From Paludibacteraceae bacterium (GTDB lineage Bacteria > Bacteroidota > Bacteroidia > Bacteroidales > Paludibacteraceae), in assembly GCA_024405895.1 (NCBI GenBank), contig JAKSNW010000001.1:1-64000 (forward strand): DNA of 64,000 nt, given 5' to 3'. Positions 38,371-45,112 of the stretch are shown here, piece by piece. The position numbers and the translations under genes are program-made. Position 1 is the first letter of the stretch. Each line of letters opens with the position of its first letter. A model generated the notes under the pieces. That model searched no databases and was not told the DNA's origin. It saw only the letters and a program-made list of their open reading frames with translations.

Positions 38371-38871
38371 ATGAAAAAACTCTATGCCTACTTCATGGCT
38401 GCCCTCGTAGCAGTCTTTGTTTTGGTAGCTTGTGGCAACAACAACGAGCCTAACAACCCAAACAACCCTGACACCCCTGGCAACGACTCCACAGAGACCC
38501 CAGGTGGCAACGACTCACTCATCAACTCCAACGACTATGCCCAACTCATCCTTGGCATGTGGGCACAAGACTCCGCTGTCATCGACAACAACGGCGAAAA
38601 ATCCTATGATGAAAGCTTCCCAGGCGGCTTCACCTCCTTCAGTGCCGATAACCAGTTTGAGATGTTCTTCGATGCCACCAGCACAACTCCAGACCAGACA
38701 GGCACCTATACCCTTGTTGGCCCAACCCTCATGATGGACTACTACCAAGATGGCGAACTCGTCCACAGCGCCCTCTACTCCATCATGCATCTCAACCAGA
38801 CCAGCCTCATCATCCGTGCTGTCTACGACACCGATGTAGTCACCTACCACTTCACCCGAGTTAACAAATAA
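38371..38871 (+). CDS. Lipoprotein with lipocalin-like domain, array member 3
   Basis: 166 aa, the longest intact member because of an extended Asn/Pro/Gly linker with two imperfect NDS repeats (PGNDSTETPGGNDS). Lipobox LVAC, Cys21. The domain begins LILGMWAQDS, and GTYTLVGPTLMMDYY follows. The 13-bp gap to the next gene supports cotranscription. Confidence 0.82.
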   Translation: MKKLYAYFMAALVAVFVLVACGNNNEPNNPNNPDTPGNDSTETPGGNDSLINSNDYAQLILGMWAQDSAVIDNNGEKSYDESFPGGFTSFSADNQFEMFFDATSTTPDQTGTYTLVGPTLMMDYYQDGELVHSALYSIMHLNQTSLIIRAVYDTDVVTYHFTRVNK

Positions 38872-38884
38872 CACTTCATACACT

Positions 38885-39391
38885 ATGAAAAAATTCTATG
38901 CTTACTTCATGACTGCCCTCGTAGCAGTCTTCGTTTTGGCTGCCTGCGGCACCGAACCAAACGAACCAGTCAACCCTAACACCCCTGGCAACGACACCAC
39001 CGAGATCCCTGGTGGCAACGACACCATCCCTGGCGGTAATGACACCATCGTCAACCCTGGCGACGAAAACCTCCTCCTCGGCAACTGGATTGTCGACTCC
39101 TCATTCATCCAAGTCATGGGCATGACCCAAGACCTCGAGATGACAGGCACCATCTTCACCATCAACGAAGACGGCACCCTCACCATGTCACAAGACGGCG
39201 AGTCTGACTCATTCACCTATACCGTTTAAGACAACTACCTCTACATCACCATCGTAGAAGACGGCGAAAGCACCACACAGCAGTTCACCATCCTCACCCT
39301 CACCGAGACCTCCCTCGTGCTCACAGCACAAGAGACCGAGCAAGGCATGACAGCCGAACTCTTCATCTACCTCTCCCGAACAAACGGATAA
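38885..39391 (+). pseudogene. Array member 4, lipoprotein interrupted by an in-frame stop
   Basis: The first 114 codons give a normal start: lipobox LAAC, Cys21, a linker with repeated PGGNDTI units, and LLLGNWIVDSS. A TAA at 39227-39229 then stops translation after FTYTV. The same frame continues at once with DNYLYITIVEDGES and LTETSLVLTAQETEQG and ends at the TAA at 39389-39391; this matches the second half of the paralogues. Total span is 169 codons, the family's usual length. One base change from AAA, CAA or GAA explains the break. The truncated product could still be exported but would lack about a third of the barrel. Confidence 0.9.
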
Positions 39392-39416
39392 AACAACCTC
39401 ATAAACTTATCACAAA

Positions 39417-39818
39417 ATGAAAAAAATCAGCTCAATCCTTATGATTGCCCTCGTGGCACTCTTCTCCCTCGCTTCATGCGGTGGCAACGAACCTAAACCA
39501 GGTAAAGCCTCTATCGTAGGCACATGGGAAGTAACAGCGGCCTCTATGGTTGTTGCTGGCCAAACCATGGATATGTCAGAACTCGTTGGTCAAAAACTCA
39601 TCATCAACGAAGACGGCACCGTAGACGTTGACGGCGAAAAAGCTACCTACACCTACGAAGGCAACACCTTCACCATCTTCTACGCAGACGAAGGTGGCAC
39701 CTACGAGCAAGCCATGAACGTTGACAAACTCACCCAAGACGAGCTCGTCATCTCTCAGACAGAGACCATGGAAGGCCAGACCGCAACCATGACCCTCACC
39801 TGCAAACGTTTGGCTTAA
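39417..39818 (+). CDS. Lipoprotein with lipocalin-like domain, array member 5
   Basis: 133 aa. Lipobox LASC, Cys21, short linker GGNEPKPGK, then SIVGTWEVTAAS, a clear lipocalin-like start. It continues NEDGTVDVDGEKATYTYEGN and ends MTLTCKRLA. It is followed by a strong terminator, so it closes the first transcript of the array. Confidence 0.87.
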   Translation: MKKISSILMIALVALFSLASCGGNEPKPGKASIVGTWEVTAASMVVAGQTMDMSELVGQKLIINEDGTVDVDGEKATYTYEGNTFTIFYADEGGTYEQAMNVDKLTQDELVISQTETMEGQTATMTLTCKRLA

Positions 39819-39848
39819 CAAGAACGTTAACCTTAACGATAACAACAG

Positions 39849-39877
39849 GCAACCCCCTAAAAAGGGTTGCTTTTTTT
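39849..39877 (+). terminator. Terminator after lipoprotein 5
   Basis: GCAACCC pairs with GGGTTGC across an 8-nt loop and is followed by T7. Confidence 0.92.
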
Positions 39878-39968
39878 GTCCCCCAGCTCCATCTCAATTA
39901 GCAAAGCCAAAACTCCGTTCCCGTTGAAAAACTTCCCATTTTTCGTTCCCGTTATCACTGGAAACATG

Positions 39969-39977
39969 TAACTTTGC
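39969..39977 (+). promoter_or_regulatory. Promoter -7 box of the DUF3791-type cassette, nearly leaderless
   Basis: TAACTTTGC matches the consensus exactly and ends 6 bp before the ATG at 39984. Transcription would start at or within a few bases of that ATG, so the first message is probably leaderless. Confidence 0.6.
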
Positions 39978-39983
39978 ACCCCA

Positions 39984-40199
39984 ATGTCATACAACGATAT
40001 ACATCTTGCCATCATGGCCATTGAATCTGGTGCAGCACGACTGAACATCAGCAATACCGAAATGTACCAACGTCTAAAGAAACAGGGGCTTATCCACAAC
40101 TACCTCCTGCGTTACTACGAAGAGCTACATTCGCAAAGCCAAGATTGGCTCGCCAACACCATCGTCGAAACACTACAAAACTGGGAGGCAGAGCAATGA
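39984..40199 (+). CDS. DUF3791-like small protein
   Basis: 71 aa. Features fit the DUF3791 family: N-terminal helix, then ISNTEMYQRLKKQGLIHNYL and YEELHSQSQDW, ending in a helix VETLQNWE. Proteins of this family are commonly encoded next to DUF3990, an ADP-ribosyltransferase-like family, and such pairs are suspected toxin-antitoxin modules; this link is family knowledge, not shown here. Its stop overlaps the start of the next small frame (ATGA). A downstream ATG at 40014 is an alternative start if the message is not leaderless. Confidence 0.75.
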   Translation: MSYNDIHLAIMAIESGAARLNISNTEMYQRLKKQGLIHNYLLRYYEELHSQSQDWLANTIVETLQNWEAEQ

Positions 40200-40297
40200 C
40201 AACACTCTATCATGGCTCATATATTGCCGTCAACCACCAGATTTGCATACGCAACCAAGAAATCATCAATCAATATCTACACTATCAAGCACAGTAA
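40196..40297 (+). pseudogene. Internally deleted DUF3990-like (ADP-ribosyltransferase-like) remnant
   Basis: A 33-codon frame that starts by ATGA overlap with the previous gene. It opens with MTTLYHGSYIAV, the very N-terminus expected of DUF3990 (LYHGS), and passes directly into NHQICIRNQEIINQYLHY, which resembles a family C-terminal tail. The central 120 or so residues of the usual fold are absent. I read this as a clean in-frame internal deletion of a toxin-like gene whose two neighbours stay intact. The assignment of the tail is from memory of the family and less certain than that of the start. Confidence 0.6.
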
Positions 40298-40304
40298 CAA
40301 AAAC

Positions 40305-40505
40305 ATGAGAGATACTGTTTTATGGCGCAAGCAGAGCCGTATCGTGATGCTCTTGGCCGAAGCACTGAGTGTTGACCCTGAAGAGGCACTCGACATCTAC
40401 TACTCAACAAAGATCTGTCAACAGCTGGCCGACCCCAACAGCGGCCTTCAACTCATGTCAGACCAATATATCCTTCAGGACCTCCTCACAGAATTACAGA
40501 AATAA
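40305..40505 (+). CDS. Second small DUF3791-type protein
   Basis: 66 aa from the ATG at 40305. A longer frame from 40212 is possible but would overlap the DUF3990-like remnant in another frame. It is helical, with TVLWRKQSRIVMLLAE, a central SVDPEEALDIYYSTK and a C-terminal MSDQYILQDLLTELQK. Proteins like this are found in Bacteroidales beside DUF3990 and DUF3791 genes and are often labelled DUF3791. It completes a three-gene cassette with the remnant in the middle and lies 23 bp before the next lipoprotein gene. Confidence 0.72.
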   Translation: MRDTVLWRKQSRIVMLLAEALSVDPEEALDIYYSTKICQQLADPNSGLQLMSDQYILQDLLTELQK

Positions 40506-40528
40506 TCATCTCACAAAATATCAGTAAT

Positions 40529-40939
40529 ATGAAGAAATTCTATTCTATACTCATCGCTGCCCTCACCGCAGTCTTCGTGTTCACAGCCTGTGGCAACGAA
40601 CCAACACCAGAACCTGGACCTGCCACCATCGTAGGCTCATGGCTCACCGACTCCGTAGTCAAAGTCTTAGAGAATGGCGAACGCGAAGTCACCGACTACG
40701 AAGGCATCTCCCTCGTCCTCAACTTCGATGCCGACGGCAACTTCAACGACAACGGAGGCCTCGCTGCCAACTATGTCGTCAACGACAACCAACTCACCTT
40801 CAACTACACCGGCTCCCTCGAAGGCCTCTCAGAGACCTACGACATCGACGAACTCACACAGTCCACACTCGTCTATGCCGCCAACGTAGAAGACACCGTC
40901 AACTACCGAATCTCCTTTCATCACCATCGCATCAAATAA
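40529..40939 (+). CDS. Lipoprotein with lipocalin-like domain, array member 6
   Basis: 136 aa. Lipobox FTAC, Cys21, linker GNEPTPEPGPA, then TIVGSWLTDSV. The middle has LVLNFDADGNFNDNGG, very like member 1 (LILSFDDDGNFHDN), which marks the two as close paralogues although they lie 3 kb apart. It starts the second lipoprotein run, probably transcribed from the promoter at 39969. Confidence 0.85.
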   Translation: MKKFYSILIAALTAVFVFTACGNEPTPEPGPATIVGSWLTDSVVKVLENGEREVTDYEGISLVLNFDADGNFNDNGGLAANYVVNDNQLTFNYTGSLEGLSETYDIDELTQSTLVYAANVEDTVNYRISFHHHRIK

Positions 40940-40957
40940 CAAAAGACTTCATACACT

Positions 40958-41380
40958 ATGAAAAAAATCTACACCCTCCTCATGACTGCCCTCACCGCAG
41001 TCCTCATGTTCACAGCCTGTGGCAACGAACCTGCTGAGCCACAAGACACCAGAGTCACCCTCATCAGAAACTGGGAATGCACCTCTGCCACCATCCTCAC
41101 CGACGGCGAAGAGACCCCATCCAACTACCTCATCGGCACCCTCTTCGTCATCAACGGCGACGGCACAGCCCTCATGAATGACGAGCAATGCAACTACGAC
41201 TACAACGAGAGCGACAGCACCATCGTCCTCCACTGGGACCTCAACGGAGAGCAATGGGACGAACCAATCAAAGTCCTCAGCCTCACCAGCACAGAGCTCA
41301 AGACCTACGAGAAGATCGTCCTCGACGACGCCACCGGTCACAACAACGAGCTCTTCATGACCTACACCCGTAAACAGTAA
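40958..41380 (+). CDS. Lipoprotein with lipocalin-like domain, array member 7
   Basis: 140 aa. Lipobox FTAC, Cys21, short linker GNEPAEPQD, then a divergent start VTLIRNWECTSA in which the usual G before xW is missing. It continues with FVINGDGTALMNDEQ. Cotranscribed; 18 bp separate it from member 6 and 6 bp from member 8. Confidence 0.82.
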   Translation: MKKIYTLLMTALTAVLMFTACGNEPAEPQDTRVTLIRNWECTSATILTDGEETPSNYLIGTLFVINGDGTALMNDEQCNYDYNESDSTIVLHWDLNGEQWDEPIKVLSLTSTELKTYEKIVLDDATGHNNELFMTYTRKQ

Positions 41381-41386
41381 TCAACG

Positions 41387-41776
41387 ATGAAACATCTCTC
41401 TTCATTCCTCATCGTAGCCCTCGTAGCCATCCTCGGCCTCGCTGCCTGTGGCCACAGCAACGAACCCGTTGAGCCACCCACCTTCCAAGACCTCATCATC
41501 GGCTCATGGGTCTGCGACTCCTGCACCATCACCATGGGCGACAAAGTGCAAGATGGTCCTATGGTAGGTGCCGAGTTCACCTTCGATGCCGACGGCAACC
41601 TCGACCTCAGCGGTGACGCTCAGACCTACACCTTGCAAGACAGCACCATCATCTTCCAGTCCTCCCAAGGCATGAGCACCGAATACACCATCAGCGAGCT
41701 CACCGAGACCCGCCTCACCTTCTTCAAAGAGAGTGGTCCAGCCCGTCTCACCGTCTCCTGCGGCCGTAAGAACTGA
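41387..41776 (+). CDS. Lipoprotein with lipocalin-like domain, array member 8
   Basis: 129 aa. Lipobox LAAC, Cys21, linker GHSNEPVEPP, then LIIGSWVCDSCTI, FDADGNLDLSGD and TYTLQDSTIIFQ. The two nearby cysteines (VCDSC) are unusual in the array. It is the last gene before the terminator at 41799. Confidence 0.83.
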   Translation: MKHLSSFLIVALVAILGLAACGHSNEPVEPPTFQDLIIGSWVCDSCTITMGDKVQDGPMVGAEFTFDADGNLDLSGDAQTYTLQDSTIIFQSSQGMSTEYTISELTETRLTFFKESGPARLTVSCGRKN

Positions 41777-41798
41777 TCCCTACCGCCACAAACAAAAA

Positions 41799-41825
41799 AG
41801 CAACCCCAACAAGGTTGCTTTTTTT
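41799..41825 (+). terminator. Terminator closing the lipoprotein array
   Basis: AGCAACC pairs with GGTTGCT across a 7-nt loop and is followed by T6. Its stem core is the same as that of the terminator at 39849. Confidence 0.92.
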
Positions 41826-42352
41826 GTGCCGGGTCCTCCCGGCCGAGGGCAGTAACAGAGAGCGCGAAAATTGATTCTTCAAACCATTCAAAAAAACATC
41901 TCATCGCCTCATCGCCTAATACTCCGTTTTTGTTGGATAAATAGTTAACGTTATCGTTATCGTTCCCGTTGCCTCCCCATCGCCTCATCGCCTAATCGCC
42001 TAATACTCCGTTTTTGTTTGATGTTGTCGTTAGCATTGAAGCGAATCTATTGTAACGTGGAGGAATTGATGACGAAGTATGACAAAATCCAGATGCTGCA
42101 GAAGCTATTTTTTGCTGTTTTCTTCCTAATAATTAACCATTTGAAATCTATTTGATAACTATATAGTAACCATTTTGTCACACTTTTACACACCTGCAAT
42201 CGCACGAAATGCCGCCATAACGCGCTGTGTAATAGCGCAATAGAAAAATCTCAACCAAAAACAGTCAAAAATTTGCACATAACATCCTCGTATATAGACA
42301 AAAAGCGGGAGAAAAAGTGCGTAGGAATGCTTGGCACATCAAAAAAAAACAG
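41826..42352. other. Intergenic with short simple repeats
   Basis: 41895-42020 holds runs of CTCATCGC/CTAATCGC units, a GTTAACGTTATCGTTATCG run and two copies of CTAATACTCCGTTTTTGTT. The rest is AT-rich. No gene is seen. Confidence 0.7.
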
Positions 42353-42360
42353 TATCTTTG
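42353..42360 (+). promoter_or_regulatory. Promoter -7 box ahead of a structured leader
   Basis: TATCTTTG matches the consensus, with a CTTGG about 20 bp upstream as possible -33. It lies about 285 bp before the start of the next gene, which implies a long leader. Confidence 0.55.
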
Positions 42361-42409
42361 TACACGAGCAAAGAGAAAAACCATCCATTTGGTGCTACTC
42401 TTGTTGCTT

Positions 42410-42447
42410 CTGATGGTGTTTCTTTTTTACCAGAAGAAACACATCAG
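42410..42447 (+). other. Long stem-loop in the leader of the 42645 gene
   Basis: CTGATGGTGTTTCTT pairs with AAGAAACACATCAG (14 bp, one bulged G) around a 9-nt loop; no clean T-run follows. Farther on, CTTCTGGTT near 42487 is complementary to AACCAGAAG near 42592. Together they suggest a folded leader RNA, but I recognise no riboswitch class. Confidence 0.5.
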
Positions 42448-42644
42448 AAAACATTCTTTTTGAAAATTAATGCTACCGGAGACTTACTTCTGGTTTTTTA
42501 GATGGCATATTATGAAAGTAAAATGTGCACTAACTTACTAACAATAATAAAAACCATCAAAAAGCCAAAGTATGAGCGGGTAGTTAATAATAACCAGAAG
42601 CCCTGGTCGCTTTTCTCTTTATCAGGGTGAATATCCATAAAACA

Positions 42645-43454
42645 ATGGATCATACATTCAATTTTCCTATCGGCTTTGTCAATCGTATGCCGATGCCGTA
42701 TGCTCCTACCTTCTACATGAAAGTCGTAGACTTGGTACAAGGTATTGAAGCAGACGAATTAATGGATACTGTGTCAGTTTTCTGCGACTCAGTATCCGAG
42801 TTTACAACCTCCTTAGAGAGCGACGCACAAGTCGATCACGAGGAAATTGTCGAAGCGTTCCAGCGTTTGCGCAAGCTCTGGACAGGTACACACCGTATCT
42901 TCCAGGGTTACACTCAAAGCGTAAACCCAGCAGAAGCGCTGATGGCAAAGAAAGCGTTGAGCATCTTGAAGTATTATCGTCAGAAAACCTTCAAGCGCAC
43001 CAATGCAGCCGAGAATCTCATCATGCTGACCAACACCATCACAAGTGCATGGACCAGCGCTGAGCTTCAAGGCACATTCATCGAAGAGTGGAGAAAATCC
43101 CTCGTCACCGCAGCCACCGACTATGCCGACCGTTATCAACGTCGCATTGATCGCACCAACAACCATCGTTGTGCTACGGATTTCATGCCTCAGCTCTTCG
43201 CAAACTTCCACTTTCTCTTCTACTCCTTGTACATCTACTGTGGCAACACAGGTGATGTCGCTGTGAGCGAGATCTACGAGAACATCAAAGAACTCGTACG
43301 TATCTACTCCAGTATTGTCAAGGCGCATAAGACACGCGTTGCCAATCGCAACCGTCCTACTGATACGCCAGACAACACCGAGGAAGAGATTCAGAAGCTG
43401 CTCCGTCAAGCCGAATCTCTTGGTTCGAAACCAGAGAGTGGCGATGTCGCTTAG
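42645..43454 (+). CDS. Unknown helical protein, DUF6261-like
   Basis: 269 aa, chosen from the ATG of MDHTFNFP; a longer start at 42627 is possible. No signal peptide or membrane span. Mostly helical, with a conserved-looking aromatic N-terminus (NFPIGFVNRMPMPYAPTFY), a FQRLRKLWTGTHRIFQGYTQ segment and a charged tail rich in Glu, Gln and Arg. It resembles Bacteroidales proteins labelled DUF6261, but I hold that only loosely. It stands alone between a structured leader and a strong terminator. Confidence 0.7.
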   Translation: MDHTFNFPIGFVNRMPMPYAPTFYMKVVDLVQGIEADELMDTVSVFCDSVSEFTTSLESDAQVDHEEIVEAFQRLRKLWTGTHRIFQGYTQSVNPAEALMAKKALSILKYYRQKTFKRTNAAENLIMLTNTITSAWTSAELQGTFIEEWRKSLVTAATDYADRYQRRIDRTNNHRCATDFMPQLFANFHFLFYSLYIYCGNTGDVAVSEIYENIKELVRIYSSIVKAHKTRVANRNRPTDTPDNTEEEIQKLLRQAESLGSKPESGDVA

Positions 43455-43496
43455 CTCCGAGGAGAAGTAACGCTACCATAGTGTAGCAACTAAAAA

Positions 43497-43529
43497 GCCC
43501 GAAGGACGTGTCCTTCGGGCAATTTTTTT
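43497..43529 (+). terminator. Strong terminator after the 42645 gene
   Basis: GCCCGAAGGA pairs with TCCTTCGGGC (10 bp, 4-nt loop) and is followed by AA and T7. Confidence 0.95.
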
Positions 43530-43644
43530 GTCACTGCCACCCACCAAACTCGACAGGTTGCACTGACAATCATATCTCTTTATCTATTGCCTTAAATAAT
43601 CGTGAAGATTCGAGATATAGGGCATGGGGCTTAGGATCTGCGAA

Positions 43645-44139
43645 TTAAAAGTTCTCTGCATCAGCTTTCTCTTTGAGATAGAGTCGGTACAGTTCCACTC
43701 CTATTTCATCCTTCTTAAAGGTCTTCTCATGATTTATTGGGGCCATAGTCAGTCGAATTTTGGCTACACCATGCCTAAGCATTTGAAATTGCTCAGGAGT
43801 CACTGCAAACTGAGCGATTGAAACGAGGTGGGTGATATGTGCGACATTACCTCCTATAGTAATATTAGACGTTTTTGAGCTGTTATTTACAAGAGAGCCA
43901 TTCAATGTCAACACCTCATCCTCGAAAGTGCGAATCATCATAATTGGATTCTCCACGAGTACCAATCTTTCAGACGACACACTCGTAACAACATAATATT
44001 CTGAACCTTGATTTACAACACTGAAACTTACTTCGCATCCTTCAACAGACAAAATCTTATGCGAATAACTAACAAACTTTTGAGCCTCAGCAAACACTGC
44101 AGTAAGCAGAAACACAAGAAATAAAATTGTCTTTTTCAT
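43645..44139 (-). CDS. Secreted protein of unknown function
   Basis: 164 aa with a signal peptide of about 19 residues ending FAEAQ. The mature part is beta-rich (FVSYSHKILSVEGCEVSFSV) with one cysteine, and is not recognised. It begins 50 bp after the stop of the EVE-like gene on the same strand and may be read from the same transcript, but a secreted product is an odd partner for DNA-acting proteins. Confidence 0.75.
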   Translation of the reverse strand: MKKTILFLVFLLTAVFAEAQKFVSYSHKILSVEGCEVSFSVVNQGSEYYVVTSVSSERLVLVENPIMMIRTFEDEVLTLNGSLVNNSSKTSNITIGGNVAHITHLVSIAQFAVTPEQFQMLRHGVAKIRLTMAPINHEKTFKKDEIGVELYRLYLKEKADAENF

Positions 44140-44189
44140 ATTTGGGGTTATTTGTTAACAATGAACATCTTAAGATATCTATCATTTCG

Positions 44190-45017
44190 TTACTTAATTC
44201 GATTAAGCACGTTTACAGCTCCTATTGGTTGGTGTTTCTTCAAGATCTCTGTTTTTAACAACTTGGCCAGTATTTGTTCCAAATCATAAAGATAACCTTG
44301 ACAAGTATCTCCATTACAATCGAAAGAAGAATTGCGATTAGCCCTTTGGGCAATAATCTCAGTTTTGTATGACACCAAAGAAAATGGCTCAGCAAGTTGT
44401 TGGTATCTCACCTTTACATAATATCCGACAGTACCCCATCCATGCCCATAAAGTGCTGCTGGTTGTGGATAACTAATACAATCAGAAAGAGCCTCTCCAA
44501 TGGCCTGAAGAGCACCATTGGCATAATGGAAAATGATATCACCTTTCTTTACTTCCTTCATTCTTTCATGGTGATGGATTCCGCTTTGAGGAGCCCACAG
44601 ATAACCACCATCATATTCATGGAAGAAAGTTTTACCTTGATGAACTTTAAATATGCTGAACTTTTCGTTATCAGAGAAATCCTCATCAGGATTTATCTTT
44701 TGCAAATCTTCATTTGCTTGCATGATAGCGTTATCACTCAGAACTTTCAGTTTTTTCTCTTCCTCTGTCAGTTGCTCTGTCTTGATTTTCTTTACCGGTT
44801 CTTCACATCGAGGTTTTGATATTTCTTCTGCAATAGATAGTACTTCAGGGTCCTCGCTACTAAGAGCCTTGCCTATTGCAATTGGAAAGCCGTAACGTTT
44901 TGGGGTGTCTATATTAGGGAAACTTACAGAAATCACACGCAGTTTTTCATTGACTCCTATAATAGTACCGTCTCCTAAATTTCTGTCTTTAACCTTTTTA
45001 CCAATTAGTCTATTCAT
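44190..45017 (-). CDS. EVE/PUA-like domain protein of a probable defence unit
   Basis: 275 aa. Residues 1-50 look like a small SH3/KOW-type barrel (LGDGTIIGVNEK, RVISVSFPNID, KRYGFPIAIG), as found at the ends of some helicases and restriction proteins. Residues about 75-125 are charged helix. Residues about 130-260 contain YLWAPQSG, HHERMKEVKKGDIIFHY and LQAIGEAL, the pattern of EVE/PUA-type modules that read modified bases; this assignment is by motif only. It lies 95 bp after the nuclease/helicase gene on the same strand, with a 9-bp hairpin (45078-45100) between them. Together they suggest sensing of DNA modification. Confidence 0.65.
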   Translation of the reverse strand: MNRLIGKKVKDRNLGDGTIIGVNEKLRVISVSFPNIDTPKRYGFPIAIGKALSSEDPEVLSIAEEISKPRCEEPVKKIKTEQLTEEEKKLKVLSDNAIMQANEDLQKINPDEDFSDNEKFSIFKVHQGKTFFHEYDGGYLWAPQSGIHHHERMKEVKKGDIIFHYANGALQAIGEALSDCISYPQPAALYGHGWGTVGYYVKVRYQQLAEPFSLVSYKTEIIAQRANRNSSFDCNGDTCQGYLYDLEQILAKLLKTEILKKHQPIGAVNVLNRIK

Positions 45018-45077
45018 AGGTTAGTTCTTAAATCTTAGCAATCTCGTTTATTTTTCTCTTCAACCTCCTCAATCATA

Positions 45078-45100
45078 CTCTTCTTCAGTGAGAAGAAGAG
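45078..45100 (-). other. Intercistronic hairpin
   Basis: CTCTTCTTC pairs with GAAGAAGAG across a 5-nt loop in the gap between the helicase and EVE-like genes. No T-run follows on the minus strand, so it is more likely an attenuator or processing site than a full terminator. Confidence 0.5.
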
Positions 45101-45112
45101 AAGGGTTTATAT

